DNA of 64,000 nucleotides from Odontesthes bonariensis (Eukaryota; Chordata; Actinopteri; Atheriniformes; Atherinopsidae). Positions 1 through 24,364 of the stretch are shown here, piece by piece; the first letter of the stretch is position 1, and every line of letters starts with the position of its first letter. The stretch lies in NCBI RefSeq assembly GCF_027942865.1, contig NC_134515.1:18374227-18438226 (forward strand), written 5' to 3'. Below the pieces are notes generated by a model. The model saw only the letters and a list, made by a program, of their open reading frames with translations, made no database searches and was not told where the DNA came from. The translations under genes and the position numbers were made by a program.

Positions 1-169
1 TTCTTGCTTTCGTTGTGCTGGTAATGATATCCTCACAGTTAATCACCGACATTTTTTTTTTCTGAAATAACAAAGACGAAGAAACGGCTGACAGGCAGTG
101 CGATGTGTGCCTGAGAGTTTAACACTAATGCACGTTAAAAAGGCTGACAGACGCGGGCAGCTCATCTCC
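1..169 (-). other. mapk14 3' untranslated start
   Basis: This sequence follows the mapk14 stop codon on the minus strand and runs off the window. It contains a T-rich run at 50-62. No coding signal or poly(A) signal was identified within it. Confidence 0.5.
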
Positions 170-11207
<11,038 letters not shown>

Positions 11208-12450
11208 TCCTGCAGAACCAACTGCCGACCACCAACAGACTTTCTGCACTGAGGTGGCTAACCGAAGCCGTGCACAGGATTTCTTCACCCGAATAACTAA
11301 ACTAGCTGGAAAGTTAATGTTTCTCTTCGCAAGAGAACTCGACGCAACCTTAAGTGCCGAGGTTGTATTCTCTAGAAAGTTGCAGAATCACTGCCTGCTA
11401 AGTGCAGCACTCTCAGCTCGTCAAGTTATTTGTTCCTCCTTCAGTCTAGGAACTGCTGCCGAGATTTCAATAACATATCGCGAGATGAACAACACCAGAC
11501 AGCTGAGCCACGAAAAGGGGACAAAACAAGTACTAAACCAAAAATTATTTAAATAAATCCAAAATATTCTGAAGTTGCAACACGAAAAATAAAAAATAAT
11601 TAATCCGCACAGTAGTCTCTGGTTTAGGGTTAGAGTTAGGGTTATGGAGGGGATGGATTATGCCCGAGTACATGAACTGTGTAGCATTAACATTGAACAG
11701 TAGCCTACTTTGTTGTAAAAAGAAAGAGAAGGTGATGTTTTCACATCATCTGTCAAGTGTAAATACCATGCATATTTAATATCTAAAAGTACATCCTCAT
11801 AATATGATTAAAATTCACACTTTTACACAATTGTATTTACCTTAGTTGAAGCAACCTCCATTCTTTTATTAAATTATTTGGATAATCTTTTACATGATCT
11901 AACATAGAATACCCAAAGGCAGCATTTAGGTCATGCTAACTGTAATTCCTTGAGTTGTGCATTTTGCTGTTTGTCATAGTACACAAAGTTTTTATTTCAT
12001 AAAATAGCACACTTTCAGTAAATAAAATTCACATATTATCAAATAACTTTATAAGACTAAACAGTGGCTTAATGAACACAGTACTCTGATATGGGGAAAA
12101 AAAGGAGGAAAACAAATATTTTTTTTAAAAAATCACAGTCGTACACTTTTTACACATCTTCAAAAAACGTCCTCCACATTTGAATAGTTTTGAAAAAAAC
12201 TTTAAAAGTACAACAAATCTCCATATGGAGGCTTTGCATTTCAGTATTAGGCTTGACAATGTAGCATCTCACAAATAATACTAAATCAAATTTCCATTTT
12301 TTTTATGTGAACTCTCTCAGTACAGTATTACTATCTTTAGTAATAAATTAAAAACAGCCCGTGTCTGTTTTTGGACTAAACAAAGACTCTTGGAGTGGTA
12401 CTGACATTTAACACTAAAACTGAAGACTGAAGATCTGCTCATCATCTGAT
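11208..12450. other. mapk14 upstream region and elapor1 3' untranslated region
   Basis: Both flanking genes are on the minus strand, so this spacer holds the mapk14 promoter and 5' end (about 11208-11560) and the elapor1 3' untranslated region (12450 down to about 11970). AATAAA on the minus strand at 11991-11996 and again at 11865-11870 are candidate elapor1 poly(A) signals. No ORF here looks genic. Confidence 0.55.
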
Positions 12451-15400
12451 TTAAGCGTCATCAGAGTCCTCTTCGTCTGGTTGGTGGTATGAAGAGGATG
12501 ACTTAAGTGGAACCGAATCAAATCCGTCCGATGTTCTCTGCAAACACATTAATAACGTCAGGAAGTGTAATCAGTAGGCTCAAGTGACTCAGTGCAAAGT
12601 TTTTTTGGGGAGGGTTACTGACCTCTCGTGAGAAAGACTTAATTTTGGTAAAGAATGAGTTCTTGGTGAGGTCCATTAGGTCATCCTCTGCATCCTCTCC
12701 CTCCATTATTGCACAGCTGTCCGCGGTGGGCAGCTCACACTCTTTACCTCCAGAGGTCATCATCAACCTGGAGTATTTATACTGCAGCCTACAGGTGGGA
12801 GATGACCAGAATAACATCTTAGATATAAGGTATGGTCATGGTATTAGCTAAGATCCGGTGGTCGCCTGTTGGAAACATTCAGGGAAATGTAAAGCACAAT
12901 GGTCTCACTTGCGTGTCTTCTTCCAAAAATAACAGCTGATACTGATGAGCAGAGCGGCAGCGATCACTCCTGTGGAAACACCAAACTTGAGCCAGAAATC
13001 CAGAGTCACACAAGCGCTGACTTTCTGTGCAGGTAGCGACTCTCCTCCGTAACACTGCAGAGGCTGCTGCCACACATAGGTGGTTCTCTGTGACACAGGA
13101 AGTCAGATTTTCTCATCATTTTGAATATCTCATTTACAACAACAGTTCGAGATTTTGAGACATACACATTTTTGCTTTCTTGACTGATACCACTCTCCGT
13201 TTGACGTAAAGCTACGGCCACCAGAAGATTAGGTATTGGCAGACAGATAAAAGATGCTCTACCAGTTTTATATCCCGTACATCAAGCGAATAAAAGACAA
13301 CACTCTAAGCAACTAAACCATTGCAAGGAAAGGAAAACGAACACCATCTATCATTTTTTCTTTGTGTGTGATGGACCGGTGATGGATTTGTGGAGCTCAG
13401 GTGTTAGAATGATTTTTGTCATTAAGTTCATGGCTGTGGAGCACTACCTGTATTCCCTGGATGCAAGCGCTGACAATCTCCCTGTAGTGGTTTTTAGTGC
13501 AGAGAGGACACGCATGCTGGCTCTGCCGAAGGAAATGGAAAGAACAACCATCACACGTCCCCTCAGAACAGTTACTGTGAAGGAAAACCAGATCAGGGAG
13601 ACGATTACAAGCTTTAAAATTGCAATGTGTGACTATACCAAAGATCCATGAGAAACAGCTTGTCTGATTTGATGATTAAAACAGTATTTCTATGATATAT
13701 CATTGTCTCGCTAAATTAGTTAGTACAATAAAATTAGCCATTTATATCTATTAGCACAGCAGGTCTTTCTTTCTATATTGGCTATATTACTGCCATAAAG
13801 GAAAGTTATTGTTCAGGTGATGGGTGGATCCAGGGGAGAGAAATGTTGAAATCTGACTGGCTGGCCCTGAAGTATCCCTGCCCAGTCACTGGTAGCTTGA
13901 CTCTTTACAGTGGAGAAAAAGAAACAAACTGTGGCACTTTAACCACTTTTTACAATTATATTTATGCTGTGTTAATATCTAGTGGGAAAAAGACAATAAA
14001 AGGGAAAACAATCCAACTTGAATGTTGATAAAGAGGTACTCTTAAGTGAGAAAGCGGCATTTCTAAATAGACTTTAACATATTAATCACTAATGGACTTT
14101 CATTCTACTTAATCTTGGAAGTCCGAATTTCCAAGTTCCAGTCGAAAAAAAGAACTGGAAATTCTAGATCTGCCACTGGTTAAGAGAGCTACAAAGAAGC
14201 CGAGAGTAGATTCACGGTTGCGGGCGCTGTGTTTGGAGGTACACACAACAAGAATAAACACAAACGTGGTCTTTCTCAGATGGAAATCGTTGATAAAGAA
14301 CAAAAGTCTTCTGTGCAGTGTAGAAGTTGCATGTTTTTTCCTCAACAGGTAGTATAGCCTACAATATTAGATATTTGATGCTAGATAGTGTGATGGACAG
14401 CATTTGTGATGTTTGCTGTCTCCAACTTAACCACAAGATGACAGTAACTGTTACCCACTGTTCCTATTAGTGACCCTCCAAGTCACTTATAGGAGTCACT
14501 TTGTCCACAGCTTTATGCAGCATAATATTAGTAACACAGTGTGAGTATCTGAGCTTATGCACAGTACCTTGGGAGTGTGATGTGGTCTTTAGCAGTGACT
14601 GTGGGGTTGCATCTAAGTCTGATGGTGGCTGACCTGCCTTGTTTACAAGTCTGAGTTGTATCACTGGACCTGGAGACATCGGGAAACAACATCATAAACA
14701 TTTTTGATTCCCACTTACATGTCATTATTTCAAAAATCATAAAACTCCCAGCATCAAATCTGCCAGTATGCATTTGAAAGCATCAGCATGATTTAACCTC
14801 TTCACACTAGCCCATTCGAAAGAAAGGGTCCATTGACAGTTCAGCACAATTTAAACATAAATAACACTTTATGATGTCAGTACTACAGGAACACTAGTTC
14901 CTCAGTAGTTGCAGTGCACACACAGCAAACACTGTTATCTATACTGTTATCTATGTTTGTTGACTACATCAGCTGAACACATATTTCAGTACAAGTCTAA
15001 AAAAAGAAACATTAAAGGGTGAAGTGAATGAATCACTGTTGTCTTTTTTTACTTGTAGTAGAATATGACATCTGGCAGGCTTGACGTTGAGGGGAACAGC
15101 CACGTAGGAGAAGAGATGCCACCCAGGGTCGTCTCAGTGGTCATACCTTCACAATTAAAAGACATGGCTCATTAATAACTGATAGATTAGAGACACACAA
15201 TCAAAACCAGCATCAACATGTTTTTTTTTTCCTTGCAAACAACCCGACAAAGTTGCGTTTATTTGATGCTTCTTCCAAGGCCACGTGTATCTGTAAAATA
15301 TGAAAATATGTGATGATCCCTTTTTATAACTGTTTCAGAAGTCTGAAGAAGCAGCAAACAAACAAGACCCGTATGAACCTGTATGCTCGCAGGTTTTAAA

Positions 15401-18400
15401 TCCTTTACACATCAGCGTTTTGAGCTTGTAGTGAGTGCTGAATAATGCCACCATGCTGTGTCATCATGCTGGGGTTTGCTAACACAGGACTTTCACAGAT
15501 ATTTTGTCACAAGCAAAAGACTTCATAGATTTTTTCATATTTGAAATGAGATCATAAAAGCAGAAGGTTACAAATAATATTGTCACAAGATGGAGATGGT
15601 CACAATAATGACTTCTCTACTTTTTTAATATGACAATGATCAGCAAACTCTTATAGGTAAAATCAGTATTTTCAGAGCACTAACTGAATATATATAGTTG
15701 CAGATTCAGTCCATACCGATGAGTGAGTCACCGATGATGAAAGGCTGGGAGGACACCATGCTCTGACTCCTGATGTCAGAGGGAACCACAGTAGACTGAC
15801 AGATGTATCCTTTAACCACTCTCTCACTCTCCGTTACATTATCCACACAGGAGGCTGGCACTCGACTCTAAGAGGCACACGCCAGGTTAATATGCACATC
15901 AAAATGGATTTCACAAAGACAAAAGGCTTTCTGATCACCGATTTCTCACCTCGTTCCCACAAAGACCCAAATTAAAGCGATGGAAATAGCGCAGGCCTTT
16001 GTTGGTGAAGCGGGGGCTGCTGTGGAAGCTGGTGACGTTGGACAGAGGAGTGAAGTCGTAGTGCAGCAGGTTCCCTCCTCCCATCTGAACGTTCAACGTA
16101 CAGTCACTGAGGCAAGCTGTGTGGGCCTGCAGATCCAGGTCAGGGTGTCAGCAAGTGTGTTTACACGCACATTGTCTTGTGTTTACAGAGGGTGGAATAA
16201 CTGGGATCTGTCTGTGGGAAATGTTCACCTGACGTTGGGCTGAAGGCTTTATTGCGTTTCCTCTCTTCATATTAGAAGAGGTCTTAACAAAAGCTTTGTC
16301 TTTTTAGGATTGTAGTACTTCCTTTGGTTCAGAATTAGTTTAGAATTGTTATTTGGGAGTTTTTTTGATTAAACTCTCGATATATATATTCATATTCAAG
16401 GGCGAATGGAAAGTAAGCAGCACCTCAGTGAGACCCTCATTCTTTTAGGGAAACTAGCTGATCAATTCAAAATCAAATAGGGCAGCAGCAGCACAAGGGT
16501 TTGTGTTTTGATAGAGAAGGTTTGTGGATTGCAGATCGTACAGCGACTGTCTGCTTAAAGATGTAATCAAGGGACAATGTTGATTTTTATTTTTTTTTTG
16601 CTATATATCTAATGATGTCCTACTTTCTTCATTCTTTAAACTGCACAGTTAGATGTTTTGTAGGCTTTTGTTCCTTTTAGTACAGATTTTAAAGCCCCCC
16701 GCACATTTGGAGTGCAATGTAAAGATGGAATCCTTTTCATCCAATTATATGTACTTTAACCTAATAGTTATGCTTCATTCTATCTGAAAACAGGTTCATG
16801 TAAAGAAAAGGAGACGACTAAAAGCTATGAAAGCTACATGTCAATGCAATGTCAAAAACAATGAGGATTTTTTTTTGTTGAATTACTTTGTGGTTGATTT
16901 TGGTTTCTTACGTTGTTTCTCTGGGTGTGTGGTCCACACTGAACACAAGCAGCCGCTCCGACGGCCTGACTGGTCCTGATGAAGGTGTTTGGCGGGCAGC
17001 TCTTACACGCTCCTGTCGCATTGACCATGTAGTGTCCCACTGGGCAGGGAACACAGGTGGAGTCAGCCTTAAAAGATGTCAGAGCACAGCGACGGCACTG
17101 TGAGACCACACCTCCGATCACATTGGTGATGTGGATGGAGTAGATCTTTGCAACGTCAGCACTGAACTTTCTCTCCTGAGGGAAAAGAGACACAAGGGAT
17201 CATTCAGCAACCATTTTGCACACATATTGTAGTTGCCCACTCAGCTTAAAATAAACACAGCTTACCCCTGAATTATGTACTATATACAGTATAAGACAGA
17301 GGCAAAGAGAAAAGAACTACAGAGTGCAAAGTGGTCTTACAGCTCAAGGCTGCCATCTAGAGCACAGTATAATATAAGTATAATATATCAGGGACCAACA
17401 TGAAACAGTCATTTCAGCGCAAGAACACTCCACTAACTGCCAAAGCAAACGTGAACACCTCAACAGCTTGGAACAACAGGTTTTGGTGAGCATTTAAAAG
17501 ATCTACAGCTATTATAACTACACTCGTCTTCCCCTCTAACAAACCCTCACACATCCTAGAAACCTTTACATGAATTTTTTTAATCATTATTCAAACTCAC
17601 TGTAGTGTCTCCCAGTGAAAAGAAGATTATGTACAAAATACATTGCATTGTGTGCAAAAAAGAGACTTTACAAGTTAAATTATGAATAGAGATCAGTTCA
17701 AAATGTAGATTTATTTTTTATTTGGTTCAAAAAATTGAATTAGAAAGGAACCGTTTCAATTTCATAAAACCCAGTTTTATGCTGACCTGACAGATTACAT
17801 TGCAATGACAAGAAATTTAATTAGAAAGTCTAGTTTTCTTTCATTTAGTTTTTTTATGGGTAAACTTGAACCAAAAAGTGTGATTTTACCATGTTTCATA
17901 CTTCCGTAGGATTTACTCCATAAAGTCCAGTGAGAGTGATGGATGACTGAAGTGAAATAAGTGTCGTCTAACCAGTCAAGGCAATAAACCACTGCGAAAT
18001 ATTCTTTGAAATGGTCAGAAGGTGGTAGACCAGCTGTGAGAGCTGGGATGTGTAACATGTGACTCACTGCGCTGAATTCCTCTGTCCGTTGAAATGTCCA
18101 GGTGAAGCTGACGGTGCTGTTGCTCCGAATCAGGTAGGAGTACGACTGCTTCCTGCTGCTGCCTTTCCACTGCTCCACCAAGTTGTTATTCCACTTATTA
18201 TAGCCCTGCAGAGAAACAATCGCCCTCCATTTATTTGTGCAGTGTCCAACTTATTTGATATGTGTGAGTCCCACACAAACATGCGAAAGCTTTTATGAGA
18301 CAAAGATGACAGAGAAATTCTTTACCGCCAGGAAGTAAAACTTGCAGTCGGCGGTGCATGCAGTCTCAAAGACAAAGGTGACGCGAGATAGTTCACTCCT

Positions 18401-21400
18401 TTCACCGTCTTTGGTCATGGATTGAGGCATCCTGTGAAAACAAGGAATATTTTCTAACACATCATACAATTTTTCTCTTAGTTATTCATCCATAATGTTA
18501 AGATCTCAAATTTGGGACATAATGCACATACTGGGATATTTTTATGAGTAATTCCATAAAGGAAAATCTTCACCTGTATCCTGGGACAGTGAGCGTGAGC
18601 ATCAGGTAGTCAGTGTCCTGATCCCCCGGGGTGGTGTATACATACTCTCCGGCTACCTCCCATACTACCATTACCAAAATAAATAAATGTAGACAAAATT
18701 AGAAATGCGAAAAGCAGCTCAACTCTTATGTGTTATCCTCCCAGGAATTAATTCACACTCAGAGGACTCAGAGGTCATTCACCTCTCTAACAAAACTCTT
18801 TACATTAGGGTGTATCGATTACAAGCAGTTAGGGGTTTAATTTTTAGCACACTTACACAATAATCTTTATTCAGTCGCCACTTGTAAAGCTTTGATTAAT
18901 TTGGAAATAATTGCTGCTATTTTCTGTTCAGTTGTATCGTTAGTGCTATCCTTCCATCACAGGCTGATTCATATTTCTACTGTCTTCCTGTTCTAAGGAG
19001 TCCCTCACAAGTTAATTCGCTCTTATCTGATAGAAATGAATCATTCAGCAAAACTTTATGGATACAATGTCTTCCCTCTTCTGCATGGCGTTCCCTAATG
19101 TTGAGTCTCTCACCTGTGTTACGGTCAGAGTCGCTGTACTCTTGACGGAAGACAGAGCTCTTCATGTTTGTCGGCATCGTGTTCCACCATTTGTACTCAA
19201 AGCCCATCACTGGCTCTGTGCCAACAGGGCACTTCGTACAAACTGTGAGTAAATAATGTGATACTGTCAGGATATTTTACAAGCCAGTTTTACAATGTAA
19301 TGACAAATGGCTACATGTTTGATTCTATGTGAATGTGCATGCTTTTTTATGTCACAATTTACACAGACGCAGAAGCAGATGAGAAGTCCAATAATTGTGG
19401 AATTCCAGACTTTATGGAAAACTGTATTGCTTGAGTTGAGGTGTTTTCCACGTGTTTCAGTCCAATATGTTTTTGCTGTTCCAAAGCAATTTAATCAGTT
19501 CCACTGCATCTTTATCGTGATATTTCATGGCAAAAAACAGACTCAGCCGTACAAGACAAACTGTCTACACTCTCCACACCAGCCATCTCAGACATCAACA
19601 GCAGCACAAACTAAGGCACATGTGTTTACATAGAGATAAATGTACAGTATTTTACTGGAATATAACCCAGCATCCCCTCCAACAGCAACCTAAACACCAA
19701 AAGACTCCAGCACGAGCAAATAAACTTTAAATTAAATCACTTCTTTCTATTTGGTAAGTAAAACCTGATGTGATACATAATCAACACGTTCCTGCAGAAC
19801 TCATAATAGCAAAATAAGTCCATTAGATTGACATACAACAACAACAAAAAAAATTATGCTGCACCTGTTCCGTTTGAGTAGGAATCTTTGCTACACGGCT
19901 CACAGGTGGAGGAGTTGGTGACAAAAAAGCCCAGGTTACATGGCGGACAGGTCTGTTTCTCCCCTGACGCTGGAAGCTTCGCCGCTCCCGCTGCGCTCTC
20001 ACTGCAGATCTTGGGCTCAATCCACTTGTACATGAGCTGAGTCTAAGGCACACAGCAAATCAGACACGGGTCAGGGTTGCTACAGAACAATACACCAATT
20101 GATTGGTTTTGGGATTTGTCTGTCTCAACGGAGCAAGTCTGTACCTTTCCCTGAGAGTCGCAGGGGGTGTGGGTGTAGAAGTAGTCGCTAGTTGTACATG
20201 CAGGTCTTGGTTTGCAGCTCCCCGAACCAGGTTCTGGAAATATCAAAGTCGAGAGAGACGGCCAACAGATGTGCGGGAAAGCACACAGCTTACATCAAGA
20301 TTCAGTGATAAGAACCCTCTGTAACCATTTAAGCAGTAAATCCTGTATTTGCATGCTGACTGCCTTGCATAAGTGGAACTAAATGCAAATACGTAATCAT
20401 TGTGAGTCTACTAGAAATAGCTGTGAGCGATAATGATTGGTGGCTGTTGACAGAGAATTACAAATGCAAACAGGCATACCTGCGTATTTGTCTTGTTCAC
20501 ACTCGTGGCAAACAGTGGCGCCCTTGTTGGAGTAGGTATCAGCAGGGCAGGGAGCGCAGCGCGCAGATCCTGCTTTTGAGCTGTGGGTTCCCGGTTTGCA
20601 GTGGAAACACTCAGATGTGTAGGCCACCCCTGGAAGAAAGCATCAATCAGCCTTTAATCATTGACAGACACCGGGAGCAGGGGAATAAACACATGTTTAG
20701 AATGGCTGAGCGCACAAAAACACTCCAGGCGTTATCGTACCTGAGACCTGAATGTTTCTTAACAGCACAGGTTTGACAGCACTATTCTGCAAAGCATACG
20801 CTTTAGTTTTCCAGTACAGCACATTGTTGCCGTTTCTCAGATCTACCTGCACAGAGTCAACAAGCAAGTACTTTTAAAATCAAACCTCCCCAGCAACAAC
20901 CAGAAGCCAACCAATGTGGTGTAAATGTTGAAGCCTCACTGGGACAAACCTTGTACTGGCTCCAGTTGTTGTCTGAGATCCTCATCCACCGGCTCCCAGA
21001 GTCTGTCGACTGACACTTGTCATTCTGGACCTACCAAAGGAGAAAAGTTGACTCAGTATTCCCCCTGCATGCCATAATCAGTCATACAGAAGCAAACACT
21101 CACAAAGAACTCAAAGTAGATGCCGTTGTCGGGGTAGAAATATTCAAACGACAGAGTTCCCGTTTTTTTCAGGCTCACAGCATAAGACAGCGTTGCAGTG
21201 CACTCGTCTGTGTTTGAAGCTACATAGTCACCCTTTGGCATCCAGGTGGAGCTGTAAAAGCATTGTCAGGAGAAACAGTTGGATGAGCCTTTTAAAGGAA
21301 AAAAAAGGGGGTCTTTTATGATAAAACGAGCGAGTTTCAGTCTACACTAACTTGGAACAGTCTGTAGAAGCAGTCTCTTCATTCATCGTCACCCCATGAG

Positions 21401-23665
21401 TGACAAAACCAGTTGGCAAGCTGTCCCACTCTTCAAAGGCCACACCGGTTCCCAGAGAGTAGGTACCTGCAGCACATTTCTGGCACCGCTGCGACTGCAT
21501 GTCAAGGAACTCCCCCTCATTACAGGTGAAGGCTAAAGACAAAGGACAAAAACAGAGAAGAAGGGCCGAAATATAAAAGCTCAATGAAGATATACACTCG
21601 GCAGTGAGGCTTTGATACAGACTAAGGGTTTGGAGGAGATATCTAAAATAGGATGTAAAAGTAGGACACTTACTGCAGTGAGTGCCTTTGACTGGATCTG
21701 GGAGGCCAGTACATATGTCAGCTTTGTTGGGAACCGCCACCCTCCATCTTGAGCCGAGCACGTCACACTCTGTGTACTCAAAGTGATAATCTGACTGCAG
21801 GGCCAAAACACAGGTGTGAGTTTCACACGGCTGAAGAATAAACCGAAACTGCTACAATATGCAAATAATATGGAGGAATACACATAAAACAAATTAGACT
21901 GATACAGAAACAGCTCTGGCTGTGCAAATGTTCATCAATTTCGATTATGTGGGGTTTTCTTTCCAACAAACTACTCAAAACCTTGGGTTAATTAGAATGT
22001 CAGTAAGGCATAAAACTCTAGAATTTCAGAATCTGGAACCAAAGAACACAAAGCAAACCCACTCATTGTGCATTTAATAAAATAAATGGTGCTGTTATTA
22101 TAATTATATCACTAGGTCGTTATGCACTACCGGCATTCCAGTCCCTCACCAGGCCAGCCTCTTTTACAAATAAAAGGTGATGCTAATATTTGCCATGGAG
22201 GCCTTCTCAACTGTTTTCACTTAACAACGATGAGCTGCGGCTTCTGTGCAGCCTTCAGGGCTTATTTACTAAACTCGGGGGAGAAATGCTGATTTGTCGG
22301 ATTTGTAGGATCCCTATGCAAACATGTCATTTCAGTGTCTCCGCGGACAGCAATAACGCAGGCGGGAAGTTTTTGCTGTGCTGTTACAGTAGCTGACTGG
22401 CAAACATCGTCCCGCCCAAGGTGATATCATTTGGGAAAACAATTAGGAGTGAATTAAAACAGTAAAGGTTGCCTTGTTGATCTGACACCATCTGTAACAA
22501 TCCATTAATACTGTGCTCTGTGTAATCTCAAGATTTGGTTTCTGGTCAACAACAAGGTGTAATATTCCATGGAAGGTCACTTAGTAGACCAATCCAAGCC
22601 CACACACAGCCCTGTGGGATTAATAGTTAACAGAAACACAGCAGCAGCAGCAGCACTTCTCTGCCTCTGTGTTTTTCTACTGGAGCTCCGACATTAGCTG
22701 TGCTTAGAAATTAATATGGGTCTGAATAGGAGGGTCTAATGTAAAAATGCAAGATGTGCCTTAGCTTAATCACGTCCTTTAAACAAACATGAGGAAACCA
22801 AGGCAACAGGACATCATGACAGCTGTGCTTCGAGGTCAAAGAAATTGGCATGGAAACAACTCACCTGCTAGGGCTCCCCCCTGAACTAAAGTTTTGTTAG
22901 CTCACTAAAATTGCAATAAAACCATTGCAGCTCCTTGCACTACATTTGTGAAGTAAGGCTTCAAAGTAAGCTGATAAAAAAAAAAAATTTAAAAAGGCGT
23001 TCGACTTTTATCAGAAGATACTGCTGTTATGCAAATTGAAAACAGAGACAGGTGGGTGAGGAACACAAAGAGAGTAGTGCAACATATGGAAGCTCAAGTA
23101 AAACAAGTGTCTGATAGCCATAAAAACAACACAGATGGGAGCGGACTGTAATTCAAACTCTAGCAAAGGGAATTGTGTGCTTTGCACAAACACAGTATGG
23201 GAATAAGATCAAAGTGACTCTGCTGAAACAAACTGCTGTCTGACTGTGATAACAAGTGAGTCAGAGCTCTAATGATACCCTTTTCAAACGCACAGCTTAA
23301 ACAAGTTTCCTTGCAAATATCTCTAAAGTGTCTGCCATCATTGTGTCCCACAGATCAGTTGGAGCACCTTGGAACTTACCATGGCCTCTTAAAACAAATT
23401 AATATTTTGTTTAAGTAAGGCAAAGTTTAAAATAGTATCTCACTCCCCCCAAAAAATTAAAAATTAAAAAAATTCAGAATGCACTTTAAATCTCCACATT
23501 GATCTAACAAAAAGAGGTTGTTATTTGTAACGTAATGGCTTACAGCAATGTAAATCTTCTCACCTCTTTGCACATGGGCAATTCCGCAGATGCTTGTGCA
23601 AAAAGCAGCCACAGGACAGCTATGCAGTGAGCACAGTGGCTCAGGTGTGCCGGGCCTCGCTGCAT
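12451..23665 (-). CDS. elapor1: elapor1 (KIAA1324), endosome/lysosome-associated regulator
   Basis: This is a type I membrane glycoprotein of the late secretory and endolysosomal system linked to autophagy. Exons: 23564-23665, 21674-21794, 21352-21532, 21104-21251, 20950-21030, 20741-20846, 20480-20629, 20145-20233, 19865-20042, 19114-19242, 18574-18664, 18326-18431, 18068-18205, 16912-17175, 15950-16126, 15717-15867, 15053-15146, 14568-14669, 13448-13574, 12909-13087, 12623-12788, 12451-12537. They sum to 2967 nt, 988 aa. Exon 1 encodes a signal peptide (hydrophobic [12 protein letters not shown]). The ectodomain has cysteine-rich repeats (CKPGT, CPPCNPGFF, CPPNTF), and one membrane span lies near residues 876-899, followed by a tail with [16 protein letters not shown] and [11 protein letters not shown]. 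The last motif fits ELAPOR1 better than ELAPOR2, as does the neighbouring cfap276. Confidence 0.95.
21795..23563. other. elapor1 intron 1
   Basis: This is the 1.8-kb intron between the signal-peptide exon and exon 2. It is AT-rich with short A-runs. No exon, RNA gene or clear mobile element was recognised. Likely place for intronic enhancers, but nothing specific was seen. Confidence 0.45.
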
Positions 23666-23936
23666 GGTCGCGTGCTGTCAGTGCTGAAATGATGGAGATG
23701 GAGGAGCAGAGAACTGACCTGCGCCCTCAGGTGCTGCCTCCGCCGGCACTGGAGGCGCGGCTGCTCCCTCAGCAAAGAGCAAATACGGGGATATGATTGG
23801 CTCTGGTGTTTTGTTATCTTAAATGGCCCACGGTGGGTTCAACTTGACTGCCACATGTTTGAACTATTGGGCAGCACGTTACTCTTGCGGTCAGAATACA
23901 CCTGCTTTTAAATACAAAGGCTTTGAGCAAGCAATG

Positions 23937-24133
23937 GAAGAGTATTAGGGCCAGGCATAAGAAAACATATTTATATTTTGCCTGTCGAGAACAGTGTCGA
24001 CATGTCATTTCAACTTTATTTTCGACATTTCGACTTTAATCTCGACATGTCGACTTTATTCTCAACATGTTGACTTTAATCTCGACGGGCAAAATATTAT
24101 TATTTTTTCTTATGCCTGGCCCTAATACTCTTC
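23937..24133. mobile_element. 197-bp inverted-repeat element (MITE-like)
   Basis: The left arm begins GAAGAGTATTAGGGCCAGGC and the right arm ends with its exact reverse complement (24105-24133); similarity continues inward for about 50 bp. The centre (24011-24090) is four 20-bp units of the pattern CTTTAATCTCGACATGTCGA, each carrying a near-palindrome. There is no coding capacity, and I could not assign a superfamily or a clear target-site duplication. It sits in the divergent elapor1-cfap276 spacer. Confidence 0.75.
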
Positions 24134-24256
24134 TGTAAATGGCAACCATAACACTTAGCTTAACGTGAGAAATGAACACCAAAAAGGAACTCGCCATTCA
24201 AAATGAGTTCGAACGGAAACGCTCTAGAATTTGACGTTTTCTTGTGATGGGTTTAA

Positions 24257-24282
24257 CCGGAAGTTTGCTGTCGCCTAGAAAC
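24257..24282. promoter_or_regulatory. ETS-like and X-box-like sites upstream of cfap276
   Basis: CCGGAAGT at 24257-24264 matches an ETS core. GTCGCC, one base, then AGAAAC at 24270-24282 fits the RFX X-box GTNRCC-N(0-3)-RGYAAC with one mismatch. Both lie about 80-110 bp upstream of the cfap276 ATG. RFX factors drive many axonemal genes, so the site fits the gene. Binding is inferred. Confidence 0.45.
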
Positions 24283-24364
24283 CAGATTTCTATAGAACAT
24301 CGCAGTTACCTTTGGTGATTCCATGGTGACAGCAACAGACTTTTCTGTGTGTTTTTCCTGAAGC

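Noticed and set aside
24011-24090. Regular 20-bp repeats resembling a tiny CRISPR array
   Set aside because: The units are head to tail without unique spacers, lie inside an inverted-repeat element and occur in a vertebrate genome.
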